Position numbers and translations under genes: made by a program. 64,000 nucleotides of DNA from Orbilia blumenaviensis (taxonomy: Eukaryota > Ascomycota > Orbiliomycetes > Orbiliales > Orbiliaceae), in the NCBI GenBank assembly GCA_036872755.1, contig JAVHNS010000011.1, positions 1,116,001 to 1,180,000 of the forward strand, in the 5' to 3' direction. Below are positions 21,397 to 33,162 of the stretch, one piece after another (the first letter of the stretch is position 1; the number at the start of each line of letters is the position of its first letter). Below the pieces are notes generated by a model that was given only the letters and a program-made list of their open reading frames with translations, had not been told where the DNA came from and did no database searches.

Positions 21397-22791
21397 ATGG
21401 CTTCGCTCATTAGTCTGGTTATGGTCCCAGAACTCCTATACGATATTCTGGAAAGGCTAAAACGTCAAGATGTATTCTCACTGTTTTTGGCCTGCAGAGC
21501 ATTATACCCTGTCTGCTATAGGCATCTTTGGACAACATTAGAATTACATCAAAAGGCAGCCCGCCCGGATTTGGGTTTTAAGGACGACGTATGCATAAAA
21601 CTGGCAAAGGCGCTCGATAGTTTAAGGTCGGAAAACTTTGGGCTCAGGTTTACAAAGAGGCTCCTACTCGGCTTTCTAGCTCTTACCGTTGAAGGCGACT
21701 TTTATCAATGCAAGCTGCTGCACCTCTTTAGTTCCCTACTCGCAGCAGGGGAATTAGATTTGGTGCATGTGCAATTGGACATAAGGCGTACGCAGCTGCT
21801 TCCTTGAGGACCCTTTAGTTTTGGGTAGCATGCTAATATGTATAGGAAACATATATAGTTTTCTTGGAAACAGGGCAGGATATTTCCGAGATTTATCACT
21901 TCCTTGACCTTCTCAAAGAGCATTCTCAGAAGAAACAATCAGGAGAATTTACTTTGGATATCTTCGCGGTGCCCGGGGAGGCCGTGATTAAGTATCTCGA
22001 TACCGAAAAAATTGTTAATTTAGACCTAGACGTCGGAATAGCGGATAAAAGAAACAACCGCGGTGGGTACACAGGTAGAGACTTCGATGTAAGCCAAGAC
22101 AACGTGCCATTAGCAGAAGCGCTTTGTCAGCTGTTCGAACGCACGGTTCACTTAAAAAGACTGTGCTTGATCGGTTATGCAGGTCAGCCTCTTCGTCACT
22201 TTAAGAATTTCAACTTCTCGAAGCCTATACAGGACGTTCGATCTGCCATATTGAATTTGGAGAAAGTGGATTGTTTCATCGTTAAAGGCAAGATTTTTCA
22301 CCCATCATTTTTCCTCCCACCGCCTCCCACGCCAGATGGGTTGAGTATTCTGGTTTCATATCCCACGCCTGGATAGGGCAATTTCAAAAATGTCCCTTTG
22401 CCAACGTTACCACGTTGAGGGTATCCACCGATAGGCTCAAATTCAATGAGCGAGTTGTTAGGTATGCTCCTAGCGAATGGTTCACCGGCGGGTGCAAAAT
22501 CGAGAATGTGCGGGTGTCTGGGCTCCATGATTGTGTTATTTCGGGGATGGAAGACTTTGGAGTGACTGGCCTTGAGTGGGCGATCTTAAGAGCCAATAGA
22601 GGGTTGATCCCTAGCTCGAAAAAGATGTTGCTGCAGAAATGCTTTCCGGGTCTGGGAGTCTGGGAGTCATGGAGAGGCAGATGCTGATGGGGGCTTCTTT
22701 AAATTCCTTTCGGTCGCAGGAACTTGAAGATGCTTTGATAAGATACCTTATATTAACCAGTTCAGCGTTAAACAGTGTCTACAATCGCTGA
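21397..22791 (+). pseudogene. Broken F-box protein gene
   Basis: An F-box domain opens the reading frame (MVPELLYDILERLKRQDVFSLF, CRALYPVCYRHLWTTL), as in the large fungal F-box/LRR-like families whose members act as substrate adaptors of SCF ubiquitin ligases. The frame then breaks at least three times. A TGA at 21805 follows RRTQLLP; the next frame still reads SLRTL. A shift near 22370 separates HPSFFLPPP from the continuing WIGQFQKCPFANVTTLRVS. An exact 8-bp tandem duplication (CTGGGAGT at 22652-22659 and 22660-22667) shifts the C-terminal part, whose old frame runs on to a stop at 22789-22791. A spliced model with a GTACGC donor at 21788 could bypass the first break only. I infer a recently dead copy of a multigene family. 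Confidence 0.65.
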
Positions 22792-23361
22792 CGTGATGGT
22801 AGATGAGTGATATAAGGCAAAGACTATAGCTGTTGGGGCCGGTATTGGCTGGAACTGTCGGGTTACAATACGAACAGCGTTTATAAACCTTCGTGAGAGA
22901 GAGAAGGAATCCGAAAGCTTAAAAGATAGAAATTTTAGATAGAAAATCCTGAGATTTCGAATTCGCGCGTATGATATGCACTGCATTTTCACAACTAACT
23001 ATAACCTATGGCTTGATTTGAAGCGCGGTTAACGACATATTAAGCGCTCTAACTATTGATATTATTTGGAGCTCGCTTAATTATATATTGTCCCAATTGT
23101 GTACATGCATTAATACAAAAGCGAGTCGAAATCAAAAAGTTAAGACGAGATTCAAGCTAATATTCGAGCGCGAGCATCGACATCTTTGTAATGAAAGCGA
23201 TTCCGATCTCCTAAACTTACTGGTAGTTGGATTCGATCTTGGATCCCATAGAGGTGTAGAGGGCTACACCGCTCCCTAGTTCCAATTCGGGCGCGCCTCC
23301 TAGCCCCTGACGCACAAATAATCAAACCCGTATTAGGTACTTATGTATGGGTATGTATTCA
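22792..23361. other. Intergenic
   Basis: AT-rich 570 bp between the F-box pseudogene and the lectin gene. No supported feature. Confidence 0.4.
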
Positions 23362-24040
23362 TCATACTAATTTAGATGCATCGAGAAACGGAAATTAGAA
23401 TGTGCCTAAATGTCAAGTATTTTCTTTCTTTCTGGAAACTCACCTTCTTCAAACCGCCAGTTCTGATGACTCGCGGGCCATTGGCCCCAAAGATGTATTG
23501 GGGTTCCGTTGTGACCATTTCCATTCTCCGACAGTTCGACATTCAGAGGACATTGCTGCCGCGGGACCAGGATCCTTCAGCAATCCAGTTCCTATTAGAC
23601 AACCATCGGAATAGAAGGAAAAAAGGAGATGAAGAAGGAAAATGAGAAGACTTGATAAATACCGATATATGCTGGTGTCCTCCTCTTCAGGCCTTATATC
23701 CCAGTGAACCGGGAAGTCAGAACCAGCGAGACGCGTTCCAAACTTGACCTGAACCCCCGCGATCCCGAGGAACTTGCCATGCTCTATATTTCGGAAAATC
23801 CATGCTCCATCCTCGAGTTCTAAAATCCACTAATGAAAATAGGTTCGTTATTTAGTGCGTGTGTCCTATCACACAACTAAAATATTTTGGATGATACCTA
23901 GGTAACTAGTATACCTTTTGGTTGTTGCCGCCCTTCCATTGCCACCCTATAACGGCGTGTCCATCCGTACCCGAGAGGTCGAGGACACTCCCTGCCCTGA
24001 CGTTAACGATTCTATACGTTCTGCCCGGTATAATACCCAT
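23362..24040 (-). CDS. Ricin-B-type (beta-trefoil) lectin
   Basis: Four exons: 24040-23915, 23829-23663, 23574-23444 and 23366-23362, giving 142 residues. The last exon holds one split codon and the stop, ending the protein in RFEEV. The translated product is a complete single beta-trefoil of the fungal R-type agglutinin class: GRTYRIVNVRAGSVLDLSG, GWQWKGGNNQKW, WIFRNIEHGKFLGI, FPVHWDIRP, NVELSENGNGHNGTPIHLWG and HQNWRF. The three WQ/HQxW-like subdomain ends are present. There is no signal peptide, so it is probably cytosolic, as in basidiomycete and ascomycete defence lectins that bind glycans of nematodes or insects. That role is family knowledge and is not shown here. The third exon uses an unusual CTGAAG acceptor. 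Confidence 0.85.
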
Positions 24041-25270
24041 CTTTCTGTTGGTTTCAAAAAGGAAACTGCTATTTGCCTTCCTGGGCACGTTTACCACGAG
24101 AGTTCTCGTTCGCGCGCGCAATTAATTGGTTATAGTGTTGATGTGTTGAACTGAGAACCAGGCTGATCAGAAGTCCGAATTAATCGAATCGGACAGCGTT
24201 GCGATTCTATGACCTCTTCGTGGAAGCTGGAGGCTGGTTTGTGAGACTACTATGGGGTTTTTATTGCGATCGGGTTTTGCCTGCCAGCTACTCGCCCATG
24301 GCTATGCATGAGAGCATTATGTCGACTGCACTGCACTGTGGGGAGACGGCCTGGCCCGCAACCCCTGCAGTGAATCCAGGCTTAGGTCGGTTGCAGCACT
24401 AGTGCCACTATACCCATGAATTGTAGTTCGCCAGATCTGCAGATATCATGATAAATCATGTCACAAATGTAGATGCATTCAAAACCACTACCGAGCTGGA
24501 AATTTAAAATTGGTTATATATGCCCAGATTCTCTAGAGCCCTCGGCGCATAAAGTTAACCATTTAGACGGCCGCTGTGTGCAAATGCCCCTAGTTACAGG
24601 ATCCTTCAGTCGTTCAAGATTGCAATTATAGTTCTTGAGGACTATGGCTATAACGGTATCGCGATATCAAACTTGGTCAGGCTTTGCAGTCTGTGTATAT
24701 TTACTAGAGAAGGGTGTCTACGTATGAAACCGATCAAAATAGGTACTTGCCTATAACCCCACGGTTTGATAATTTTTGTTATCAATACATTTATATATAT
24801 TATTTAGAATTATGCATATAAAAATTTGTGGGCGATTTCTATTTTGTAGAAGAATTAATATCCGAATCCGTATTGCCTTGCCTTTATAAGCCCTGCTTGA
24901 ATTCTGGTAGTTTTGCAATTGTTGAAAATATATATTAAAATTCGGGATAGATGTCAAGGGCACGCACGCGCGCATGCTACACTAGTGCACTGCACCTTTC
25001 TGGATTCGAATTCGCCTAGTTCCAAACTAAATAGGTGTGTGCTTACCAACAGCTGTAGTTAGGCAGTAGCTTACTGGTAGTGATTTAATAGCACTATGTT
25101 ATAAAGTAAGTTATATGGGATTAGCACCTGGGTACGAATGAGCCATAGAGTCTGCCTATGTAGCTGCCGTGCTAGAACTCTGACCGATAATGCCGTCGGA
25201 ACCCCAATTGAAACTATAACACCGCAATGATACCGCCTTAATCTCTAGGGCATTTTTGGTACCAATAGCA

Positions 25271-25304
25271 AGGTACTTGAGTACTTGAGTAATTGCAAGT
25301 ACCT
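25271..25304. repeat. Perfect 9-bp inverted repeat, 16-nt loop
   Basis: AGGTACTTG at 25271-25279 and its exact complement CAAGTACCT at 25296-25304. The left arm's core GTACTTGA is repeated directly in the loop. No gene is close enough to assign a role. Confidence 0.7.
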
Positions 25305-25315
25305 GGGTGACCAGC

Positions 25316-25333
25316 CATCATCATCATCATCAT
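25316..25333. repeat. (CAT)6 microsatellite
   Basis: Six uninterrupted CAT units, which would encode His in one frame. Not part of a supported gene. Confidence 0.9.
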
Positions 25334-26643
25334 TCTCATTGTTCCATCGCAGCCATCGATATCGCAGCCATTGTTTCTATTTTAAGTTTGAGCCAGGCCC
25401 AAGAACTCCTCTACAAAATAGTCGAACAACTTGACCCCAAGAATACCCATAGGGGGAATGGGTTTTCGGAAGGCGAGAGTATAGTGGAATTGGAAAACTT
25501 AATATTTATGAATAACCGAATCTTGAATCTTAATTAAAGGTGTCGGATGTCTACTTTGTCAACCAACTCCATCTTCTTAGCGTAGCATGATTTCTCTTCC
25601 CGTTAGGCTTTGCTGATATATGCTACCAACCTCTGGTTCTAGCCAAGCAACATAAATCAAGCGCCTCTTTATCCAGGATTCATGACTACCTTCACATAGA
25701 TACTCCATAGACCTACAGATCGGCATACTCTTAGCATCAAAGGTAAATTATTCCACCCTTCTTATTTCATCACCCCACCCAAGAACACACGGGTGGCTAT
25801 CTACAAGGGATTATTTTCTGGCGCATGGTTCAAGCATTCGCCTAATGCCCTTTCGCCAATACCGTGGAGACTATAGGCTCTCGTATGTGTACGATAGGCT
25901 GGTGCGAGGCGGATGCAGATTATATTCTAAGCCCAGTCCGGATTGTGGTATTTACGAGGCTTCGAACATGTAAGTTGAAGACGTTCCCCTATAGTAGAAG
26001 GCATTCCAATACCTTACGATAAGCCATCCTGACCACAAAGTGGAGGCCCACAAATCTGCCTGGGATTGCATAATATCCCTCCCAATTAACATTGATGCTA
26101 TCAAATGCCCTAACTTTATGCATTGTACAAATCTGGTTTCGAGACTGGCATCATATTTCCGTCTTCTATTTATTTATCTATTTTGTTGAGGCGTCCAGAG
26201 GATTTATCGCCACTAGTGGTGGTACTTCTGCATTATCAACTTTTATGTATTTACAGCGAACTAATTAAATTTGCGGCGGTTTTCAGTATAAAAAGGGGAT
26301 TCAATCCTTCAGCCTATCGCCAATTACTTTTCGCTAATTACTCAAGAATCTCGTACCATAATTGTGCTAGGTACTTTTGATTTAATTTCACCCGACCGAT
26401 AAGTTAGGTTCTAAGTAACCCGTAGTGGACAAAGCGCCTATATGTGTTGTGAACGTGGTAATTCGACGACAAGTTTCTGATCACGTGTCATCTTGCCAAG
26501 ACCTCGAAATTTTGGTTTCAGGCTCGCATCCAGCGACACCGAAGATCAACCTATCAATATCAACCGCGCACAAAAAGCCTTCCAACAGAGAAAAAAAAAA
26601 AAAAGGCGCCTGTGCTCAAACAGCACCACAGCTACCAGTCATC

Positions 26644-27456
26644 ATGTGTAAGCATTCACTCATCTAACCATTCATCTACCGTCATCTCCAGAAAGTAAAC
26701 TAACCCACCCTCCCCCCAGCTTCAATGCGTAATGCGATCCAACGTCGCAACCACAAAGAACGTTCCCAAATCTCCTCCCGATCACGATTCGGCCACCTCG
26801 AAAAACACCGCGATTACGCCCTCCGCGCGCAAGACTATAACTCCAAAAAAGCGAGGTTAAAGATCTTGAAGTCCAAGGCTTCGGAAAGAAATCCAGATGA
26901 ATTTTACTTTGGAATGATCAATGCTCAGACTAGGGATGGTGGTGTTTTTGTAAAGGAACGTGGTGCGGGGGGCAATGATAGTAGGGTTTTGGGGATGGAT
27001 ACGGTTAGGGGGTTGAAGATGCAGGATAAGGCATATTTAAGAGTTATGGGTGATGTGGAGAGGAGGAAACGGGAAAGACTGGAAGAAGAGCTGGTGTTCG
27101 TTGGTGTCGATGGGGCGGATAGCGGAGTCGGAGGGGGAAAGAAAAAAGTCTTCGATGAAGATGGCAATGTGATCAAACCTGCAAAAAGTAAAAAGAAGTT
27201 GGTGGACGAAGACGATATGGACTGGGAGGACGAGGAGGACGAGTCCAGCAGTAAACCTAGCAAGGCGGAGCAGAAGGCTGCAAAGGCGCGAATGGCAAAA
27301 TACAAAGAGCTTGAGGCAAGAATGAAACGAGAGGCTGAACTTCGAGGCCTGGAAAGGGAACTGGATGCCCAGAGAGAGTTCATGGGTAAAAGTGCGCCTC
27401 GAATGGGTCTCACAAGGACAGGAAAGAGGTGGTTCAATAATGCCCGAAAAAAGTGA
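26644..27456 (+). CDS. UTP11: U3 snoRNA-associated protein 11
   Basis: Two exons, 26644-26647 and 26720-27456, giving 246 residues. The first exon carries only ATG plus one base. After the CCCCCCAG acceptor the protein reads MSSMRNAIQRRNHKERSQ, the family start. Utp11 is part of the small-subunit processome, needed for 18S rRNA maturation in the nucleolus. Family landmarks are RSRFGHLEKHRDYALRAQDY, NPDEFYFGMIN and DKAYLRVMGDVERRKRERLEEEL, then an acidic patch (DEDDMDWEDEEDE) and a basic C-terminus (TGKRWFNNARKK). Transcribed towards RMD5. Confidence 0.92.
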
Positions 27457-27819
27457 AAGTGAATTGTCTTCTCTTAGAGTTGTACTATACTGCATGGGTA
27501 CTGGTGTTCCGGGGATTCGCAAAAGTCCTTTTTACTCAAAATTTTAGCGTTTTACTAGTAGAATTTAATTGTTTATAACGACGGCTAGTGTACAATATCG
27601 AAACCTGTTAAAGTTCCCCAAGTTAATTCAAATTAAAGGATTCGAATCCGAGAAGAAGTACTTCTGATTTGCCCCAAGGCCCATTAGAGTAGAGTTAATA
27701 AAGGGAGAGAAGAAAAAAAAGAAACACCAAGAACGCCTCGACACACGTTGTCGCATACTGATGCCCGTCTTTCCGAAGTCCTACGCCAAACCCAATAAAC
27801 CCGACACTGCCGCATTCAA
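27457..27819. other. Convergent UTP11/RMD5 spacer
   Basis: 363 bp, AT-rich, with two convergent 3' ends. Nothing else seen. Confidence 0.45.
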
Positions 27820-29150
27820 CTACAAAAATATCTCCTGAGCGTCTTTTGGCAAGCTGTCGGCAGGGCAATAAGGACATTTATACCGACTACCAGTGCCCCT
27901 AGCTAACTTGTTTACGGTGTCCTTTGCCAGCACATGGCCGCATGGAATCATCATCGGAGGATTTAAGTCAGTAGTCTGTTCCTTAGAGACAGGACACACG
28001 AATATTGAGTGATATTTAAATTTGTCCGGCAGAGGGACTTCGACGGGAAGTTCATTTTGACTTGTCCACTCGGTCTTTTTCGCTTTCATGATTGTTGCCA
28101 TCTTGTTAAAGGTAGGAAGAGCGATCGCGCCGGCTGTTGTTGCGACATAAAGTGGTGACTCTGCTGATAACCGGAGTAAGCCGCAGAATTCTTTAGTAAA
28201 GGAATCAATTATTGACTGCCACGACGAATCGTCCTGTACCATGGCAGCATAAGGCGAATTTGCCATTTTTCCGCGCCACAGCAAGCAGCCAGCGAGTTGT
28301 GATATTTCTATTATGTGTTCTGTTAAGGGCATTGTCCATCCGAAGCAGAGACATAGAGAGTACAAACCTGAGAGGTACTTGTGTTGGAATGGTAAAAACC
28401 AACTTCTAGAATACTCTAACGCTTTTTTCGGGTCATTCACACCCCCACTGCACAAGAAAACAAGATATTGCAAACGGTGTAACTCAAACTCCAGATTGCT
28501 AGCCTTGGCTTCCAACACGTCTCTACGCTTTGCAGCCCATTCTATTGCGGGTCCAAGCTGCCTTTGCCGGAGAGATTCCTGGATCGAGTATAACTCTCGA
28601 AACTCCCGCTCCAGAATCGGAGGCACAGTATCAACGAGACCTGCCTCTTTCGAAAACGTATCGGCGACCTCAAATTTACCCTCTCGGAGAAGATGCATCA
28701 TTATTGCACGGTTTATAAGGGGTTGGTTGTTGGCGAGGGCATCGAACCCGTTTTCATTGGTGGCATGTTTGAATTTCTAGAGATCGCAGCCGGATCAGTC
28801 TCTAGGTAACAGGCTGAGAATATTCATGAGAATGGTGTACCTTATCGAGAGCCTTGGTATATTTCGCAATACCGCCGTGGAGACCTTTAAGGCTATCATT
28901 TGCATCTTGAAATCCCGCTTTAAGCTTCGGCTCGAGGGTTTGGAGCTCACGAGTAGTCGCGGAGGGATCTTGAGCAGTGTATTAGTTCGGTGGAGTCGTA
29001 GCTTGGACTGGTGCGAAAACCGTAGATACCTTTTTCGATGGTCGAGCGAGCAGCCATCAACATTTGCAAACACCGGTCGATGTCTTTAATGGACTTGGAC
29101 AGGTTCGCCTGGCTTGTCAGCCTGTCCAATTCCTTCTCAATCGCATCCAT
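27820..29150 (-). CDS. RMD5: GID/CTLH ubiquitin ligase subunit Rmd5/Gid2 (RING)
   Basis: Three exons: 29150-29030, 28968-28841 and 28776-27820, giving 401 residues. Rmd5 is one of the two RING subunits of the GID E3 ligase that degrades gluconeogenic enzymes on glucose recovery. An N-terminal coiled coil (MDAIEKELDRLTSQ, GLHGGIAKYTKALDK) leads into LisH/CTLH (INRAIMMHLLREGKFEVADTF, LGPAIEWAAKRRDVLEAKASNLEF) and CRA segments (PKKALEYSRSWF). The C-terminal RING is the degenerate GID type: Cys344 in CPVSKEQTTD, MMIPCGH at 359-364 and the CPYCP motif near 384-388. Fewer zinc ligands than a classical RING is normal for this family. Confidence 0.88.
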
Positions 29151-30468
29151 CTTGAGCCTATCCTGTGGTCGTGATCTAGGTCCGGAAGGTAAGAGTAGTC
29201 GTGGAGGTCTGTAACATTTGTTGAGTCCACAGGAGGATAGAGTATCATCAGCGATACATCGTTGGAGAATGGTGGCGTGGTAGTTAGCTAGCGTGGAGGA
29301 GCAGGATGGGCTAATTAGCAGTTGTCGGCTGGACCGCGGTTTCGGGGTGTGGCGTCAGTATCCAAGCAGCTTGGCATACGCATGCAAGGGTCACCAGAGC
29401 ACGTGACTATACATATAGACTAACTCAATACAAGTATATTATTGGCCTTCTAGCCTTGACCAAACAATCCATCGCTACTTCCATCTTCATATATGCATAT
29501 TGCTAGAATTTCGATCATTGGTGAATTTTTCGTGACCGTGGGCTACAATATAAACCATAGTCACGCAGCCCGAAATCACGCAGATTTGTGCAATTTATTT
29601 ACCATATTTTGAGTCTTGCCAAGATTTCTTCGGCCAATTCGAGGCATTATGAGACTGGGAATATGCAACACGAACGAGCATTTCTACTGTTGGAACTACA
29701 TGGACCAGCCTGGTCTGGTGGGGCGGTTACATATATCTAATCCTGACAAGTAATGATAGTGGTTCGGAAGGCTAAAACGGGGTTAAATCAGCTGGCCAGC
29801 ATCGATTCCGTCAGGCTGTATTAGGGATCGCTGTTTCTTCCGTACCACAGCTTCAATGTCACGTGTTCCTATCTAAATTGCTCATTTTTTGGTATATATA
29901 TACCCAGGTAATTACATTTTTCATGCACATAGCGAAAGATTGTACCACATGCCAATATTAGCAATCGCATATCTGTTTTATCGTCCTATTATTTTCTAGG
30001 CGAGCGGAGTTAATGATCAAATAACTGTAGGAGGGTGTGTGTTCAGAGTTATCATCCAGGGTTACACTGCGAAATGCTATTTTAGAGCTGTAGGGTGAGC
30101 TGGCCTCGTGGGAAACGACTCAAATTCTCTGTATCCACAATGTTGGCCCCGTGGTAGCGAGGGCGTGCTCTCTACTACATATATTCTCCCACTACTGTAT
30201 ACTGGGGAACTGGTCCTTCGTTTATTATTTGACTTCAACTCGATTCCGTTGATTCTTCAACGATCCTCAAAAGTTAACCCCGCCAATATTATACTATCAT
30301 AAATCGTTAGGACCCCTCAAAAATTGGAGTCGATCGCGGGGTGCACCGGTGATTCTGAGGCCAAACAATTTCCGAGCCTTGGTCACTTATTTATTCGTAA
30401 CCAGGCCTACTTATCCTAAGAAACTAAAATACTTATTCTCTCTTCACTTGGTACCCATTTCCCCGAAT
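29151..30468. other. Intergenic
   Basis: 1.3 kb. The RMD5 promoter side carries a CACGTG box at 29400-29405. A second CACGTG lies near 29862. Otherwise AT-rich with no gene. Confidence 0.4.
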
Positions 30469-30999
30469 ATGACACCAGACAAAGCCGACACAGACCCCAC
30501 AATTGTAGAAACCCTTCGCAAACTTCAATCCAGAGTCCAGGTTTGGGTCAAACCCACAGACCGTATTCTCACCGATGCAGATGCCTACGAGTATGACCTC
30601 TACCGAGCCGAAAAGACATCAGGCAATGTATCGTTTCAGTGGGGCCTTTCACTCACCATCTTCGGAGCTCTTGCGGGATCGTTAACATACTATACTTGTT
30701 GGTTATTTGTGTCGGGAAACATTGCTGCCATAAATAACGAGCGGGGAGGCTGGCTGTTCGCACATAATATGGGTGCCTTGGTGTCGGTAATGGCTTTCCA
30801 TCTACTAGTTTTCCCAGCGATAGCAATGATAAAGGGGAATAAAAGGGTTAAGAAAGCTTGCGGTGAGATTGTGGGTTACTGTGTATTGGCACTGGTATTG
30901 GCGGGGATATGGTCTAGCATGGTTTTTGGCGGGAAAGGATCGGGACAAGTTATTATCATCGATTTTAGGCCATTCAAAATAGGGTTCGCATCTAAGTAG
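30469..30999 (+). CDS. Hypothetical three-helix membrane protein
   Basis: Intronless, 176 residues from the ATG at 30469 (upstream frame is open to 30349 but has no ATG). The first 55 residues are polar. Three hydrophobic helices follow: WGLSLTIFGALAGSLTYYTCWLF, MGALVSVMAFHLLVFPAIAMI and IVGYCVLALVLAGIWSSMVF. I recognise no family. Predicted to be an integral membrane protein with a cytosolic N-terminus by the positive-inside rule (KGNKRVKK between helices 2 and 3). Confidence 0.6.
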   Translation: MTPDKADTDPTIVETLRKLQSRVQVWVKPTDRILTDADAYEYDLYRAEKTSGNVSFQWGLSLTIFGALAGSLTYYTCWLFVSGNIAAINNERGGWLFAHNMGALVSVMAFHLLVFPAIAMIKGNKRVKKACGEIVGYCVLALVLAGIWSSMVFGGKGSGQVIIIDFRPFKIGFASK

Positions 31000-31229
31000 T
31001 TACCTAAGCACCTACAAAATTCCAGAAGCGCTGCAGAATGTAGGATATATTATGTTAGATATTCTCGCCCGAAATTGATAATATTTACTCGATTAATATG
31101 AACTTAGCGTATACGTTCCGTTAGATTGATATAATTAAAAAGAAAGGTAAATTATAAAATTATGCTATTAAAGAACTCTATGGAGCTTGGTCTATATACA
31201 TGGATGGTTGGTGTGGGGTATCTAACAAG

Positions 31230-31255
31230 TTTTTTTTTTTTTTTTTTTTTTTTTT
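31230..31255. repeat. Poly-T tract (26 nt)
   Basis: Twenty-six consecutive T immediately before the 3' end of the minus-strand secreted-protein gene (stop at 31272-31274). On that gene's strand it is poly-A just after the stop. Confidence 0.9.
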
Positions 31256-31271
31256 CGATAAATCTGGAGCA

Positions 31272-33162
31272 TCAAACTGCTAAAGCTGTACAGACCGAAT
31301 GTTCTTTCTCGAATAGGACTTTCTTCTTGTCCTGGTTGAAAATGGCTCGAGTATCTGCCCAGCTTTGCGGCTTTACTAACTCGAAGAGAAAGTTTGCAAG
31401 CTTGCTCTCGGACTCGAGCCTGGCCACTGTAGTGTAGCTGTAGTCAAACCTGAATTTGGTCTCGAATTTAGCACCTATTTCCTTCTTGTTACTACATAAA
31501 CCCGAAGAATCGAGACCTAAGTCCAAGCTTGTGATCAACTGCGGATTAAACCCAGCCCAGACACCAAGTCTCCCGCTGATAGTGCTGTTTTTGAAAAATG
31601 TGGCGCCGACTCCGACTCCGAGGCGGAAATATGGGTTGACTTCAGAGCGTGTCTTCAACTTGTTGGCTTTAAGAATGGGTTCCACTTTGATCTTTTTCCA
31701 ACCTCTTCTATGAATTCGGACATCTTCGCCACTTTTAGCCTTCAGCATGATTGTTGGTGCACCGGTATCTAGGGTGAATCCAACTGTGAAGTTCCCTTCA
31801 AGCCCGGCTTTCATTATAACACCCGGCCCACTCAGAAATTGAGGCTCTAAGCAGATGATATCCTTAATAATATAAGCTTTCAGGCCTTTCGAGACGAAGT
31901 CCGCAAGATAGTTTAGTTCCTTAGATACCGAAACTTTTCCTTGGATCTCTAACTGAAGTCTCGCTTTGATCTTTGGCTGGAAGGCGACGACCAATTCCGT
32001 CTTTCCGGTCTTTGAATCTCGCCCGCCAGAGGCACTATACTCGAGGCTACCCTTGATGAAGCAGCCTATACAAGTCCCCCGAACCTCGACGGCTGCGGCG
32101 ATTCCATCGATTACTGGGAAAACGCCTGTTGCCTCTGTGAATTCAACTCTCCGATCTGGCTCGTCAGTTCCCCAGTCGATGACGCTGGAGGATTCTGCGT
32201 TGAAATTCGGGATGAGGTTCCATGCTCCTTCAAGAGCAGCCTTAGCAGGTCCGGACAGGGACTCCTCAATGCTGAAGTCGCCGTTTTCCTTACATCCAGG
32301 CATATCAATTCCTGCAGCTATGGCTCTCGAACACATAAAATCCGCCATAATAATAGAGAACGGGGAAGGCGCAAATCCAACCTCCCAAGGGTCTCGTCTC
32401 TTGGCAAGCTTCACGATTGGGTGTTGGATGGTCTCGAAGTTAAATGTGAAATCTCCAAGAGCTTCGTCCCACGAAGCAGGTTCAACGGTAAGCGTCAAGG
32501 TCAGCTTCCGTGCGTCAGACTTGACGGAGACTACTTTGTGAGGTGTCCGCTCATCTTCGGGGTTGCAACCGTTGTGGTGGTGTTGAGAAACAAGGAAAAA
32601 ATAGTCGTCGTTATTTCCGTTAACCCAGTTCCATTGCTTTGCGGCGTAGTTCATGGCATTTTTGTCGTTGAACTCGAGGAAAATGTCTTCACCTTTGCAG
32701 GCGATTTTCTTTGTAAGGCCGTCAAATTTCTCGAGGGCGATTAGAGGATGCTGTTCTCCCGGCTTCGCATTGATAGTAGCCAAATGGATATTATATCCGC
32801 CTAGTTTTTCGAAATTTCATTAGAATCCCACCAAGTAAAACTAAAACTTACAAAGTTCGGCATTATATCTCGAACTTGAACTTACCAGCGGGTTTCCCAA
32901 AATAGAGTGTGGCTGCATCCTCAAGATGCAGGTTTGACAAGTCTTCGCTTCGCTTGTGTAGTTGTGGGAATAAATGTTCGGCGCGGATTGGCAACAGGTT
33001 TTGTGGGTCTTCGGAGCTTTTGGCTACCGGGACTGCAGCAACCTTAGAGCGAGCATGTACAGAGTGGCTCTGTTCTCCACCATATTTGTAAACGCCTGCT
33101 AAAGCCTGGCTCCCAAAGAGACCAAAGGACAAGGCGACCGGTAGTAATTTCGAGATTATCAT
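31272..33162 (-). CDS. Large secreted protein, DUF7029/DUF7223-like
   Basis: Two exons, 33162-32886 and 32800-31272, giving 601 residues. The donor is GTAAGT and the join gives AGYNIHLATI. A signal peptide is clear (MIISKLLPVALSFGLFGSQALAG). A pro-region follows, with a Kex2-type site (HKR then SEDLSN, about residue 72). From about residue 85 the sequence resembles the fungal secreted DUF7029 module (DAATLYF, IALEKFDGLTKKIAC, DDYFFLVSQHHHNGC, PHKVVSV) and then a beta-rich region of the DUF7223 kind. Scattered Cys (CSRAIAAGIDMPGC, CIGCF) could form disulphides. These domain names come from memory. Biochemical function is unknown; cell-wall or extracellular role inferred. Confidence 0.65.

Larger units (their letters stand above)
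24041..26643. other. AT-rich gene-poor region
   Basis: 2.6 kb without a supportable gene. It holds a perfect 9-bp inverted repeat (AGGTACTTG/CAAGTACCT, 25271-25304), a (CAT)6 run at 25316-25333 and an A-run before UTP11. A short frame after the CAT run (QELLYKIVEQLDPKN) could be a gene remnant. Confidence 0.45.

Noticed and set aside
25307..25537. His-run open frame after the (CAT)6 tract
   Set aside because: Starts from a GTG, the His run is only the microsatellite; no domain. Possibly a gene remnant.
26925..27437. Long antisense open frame inside UTP11
   Set aside because: Low-complexity Ser/Leu product caused by the complement of charged UTP11 codons; no motif.
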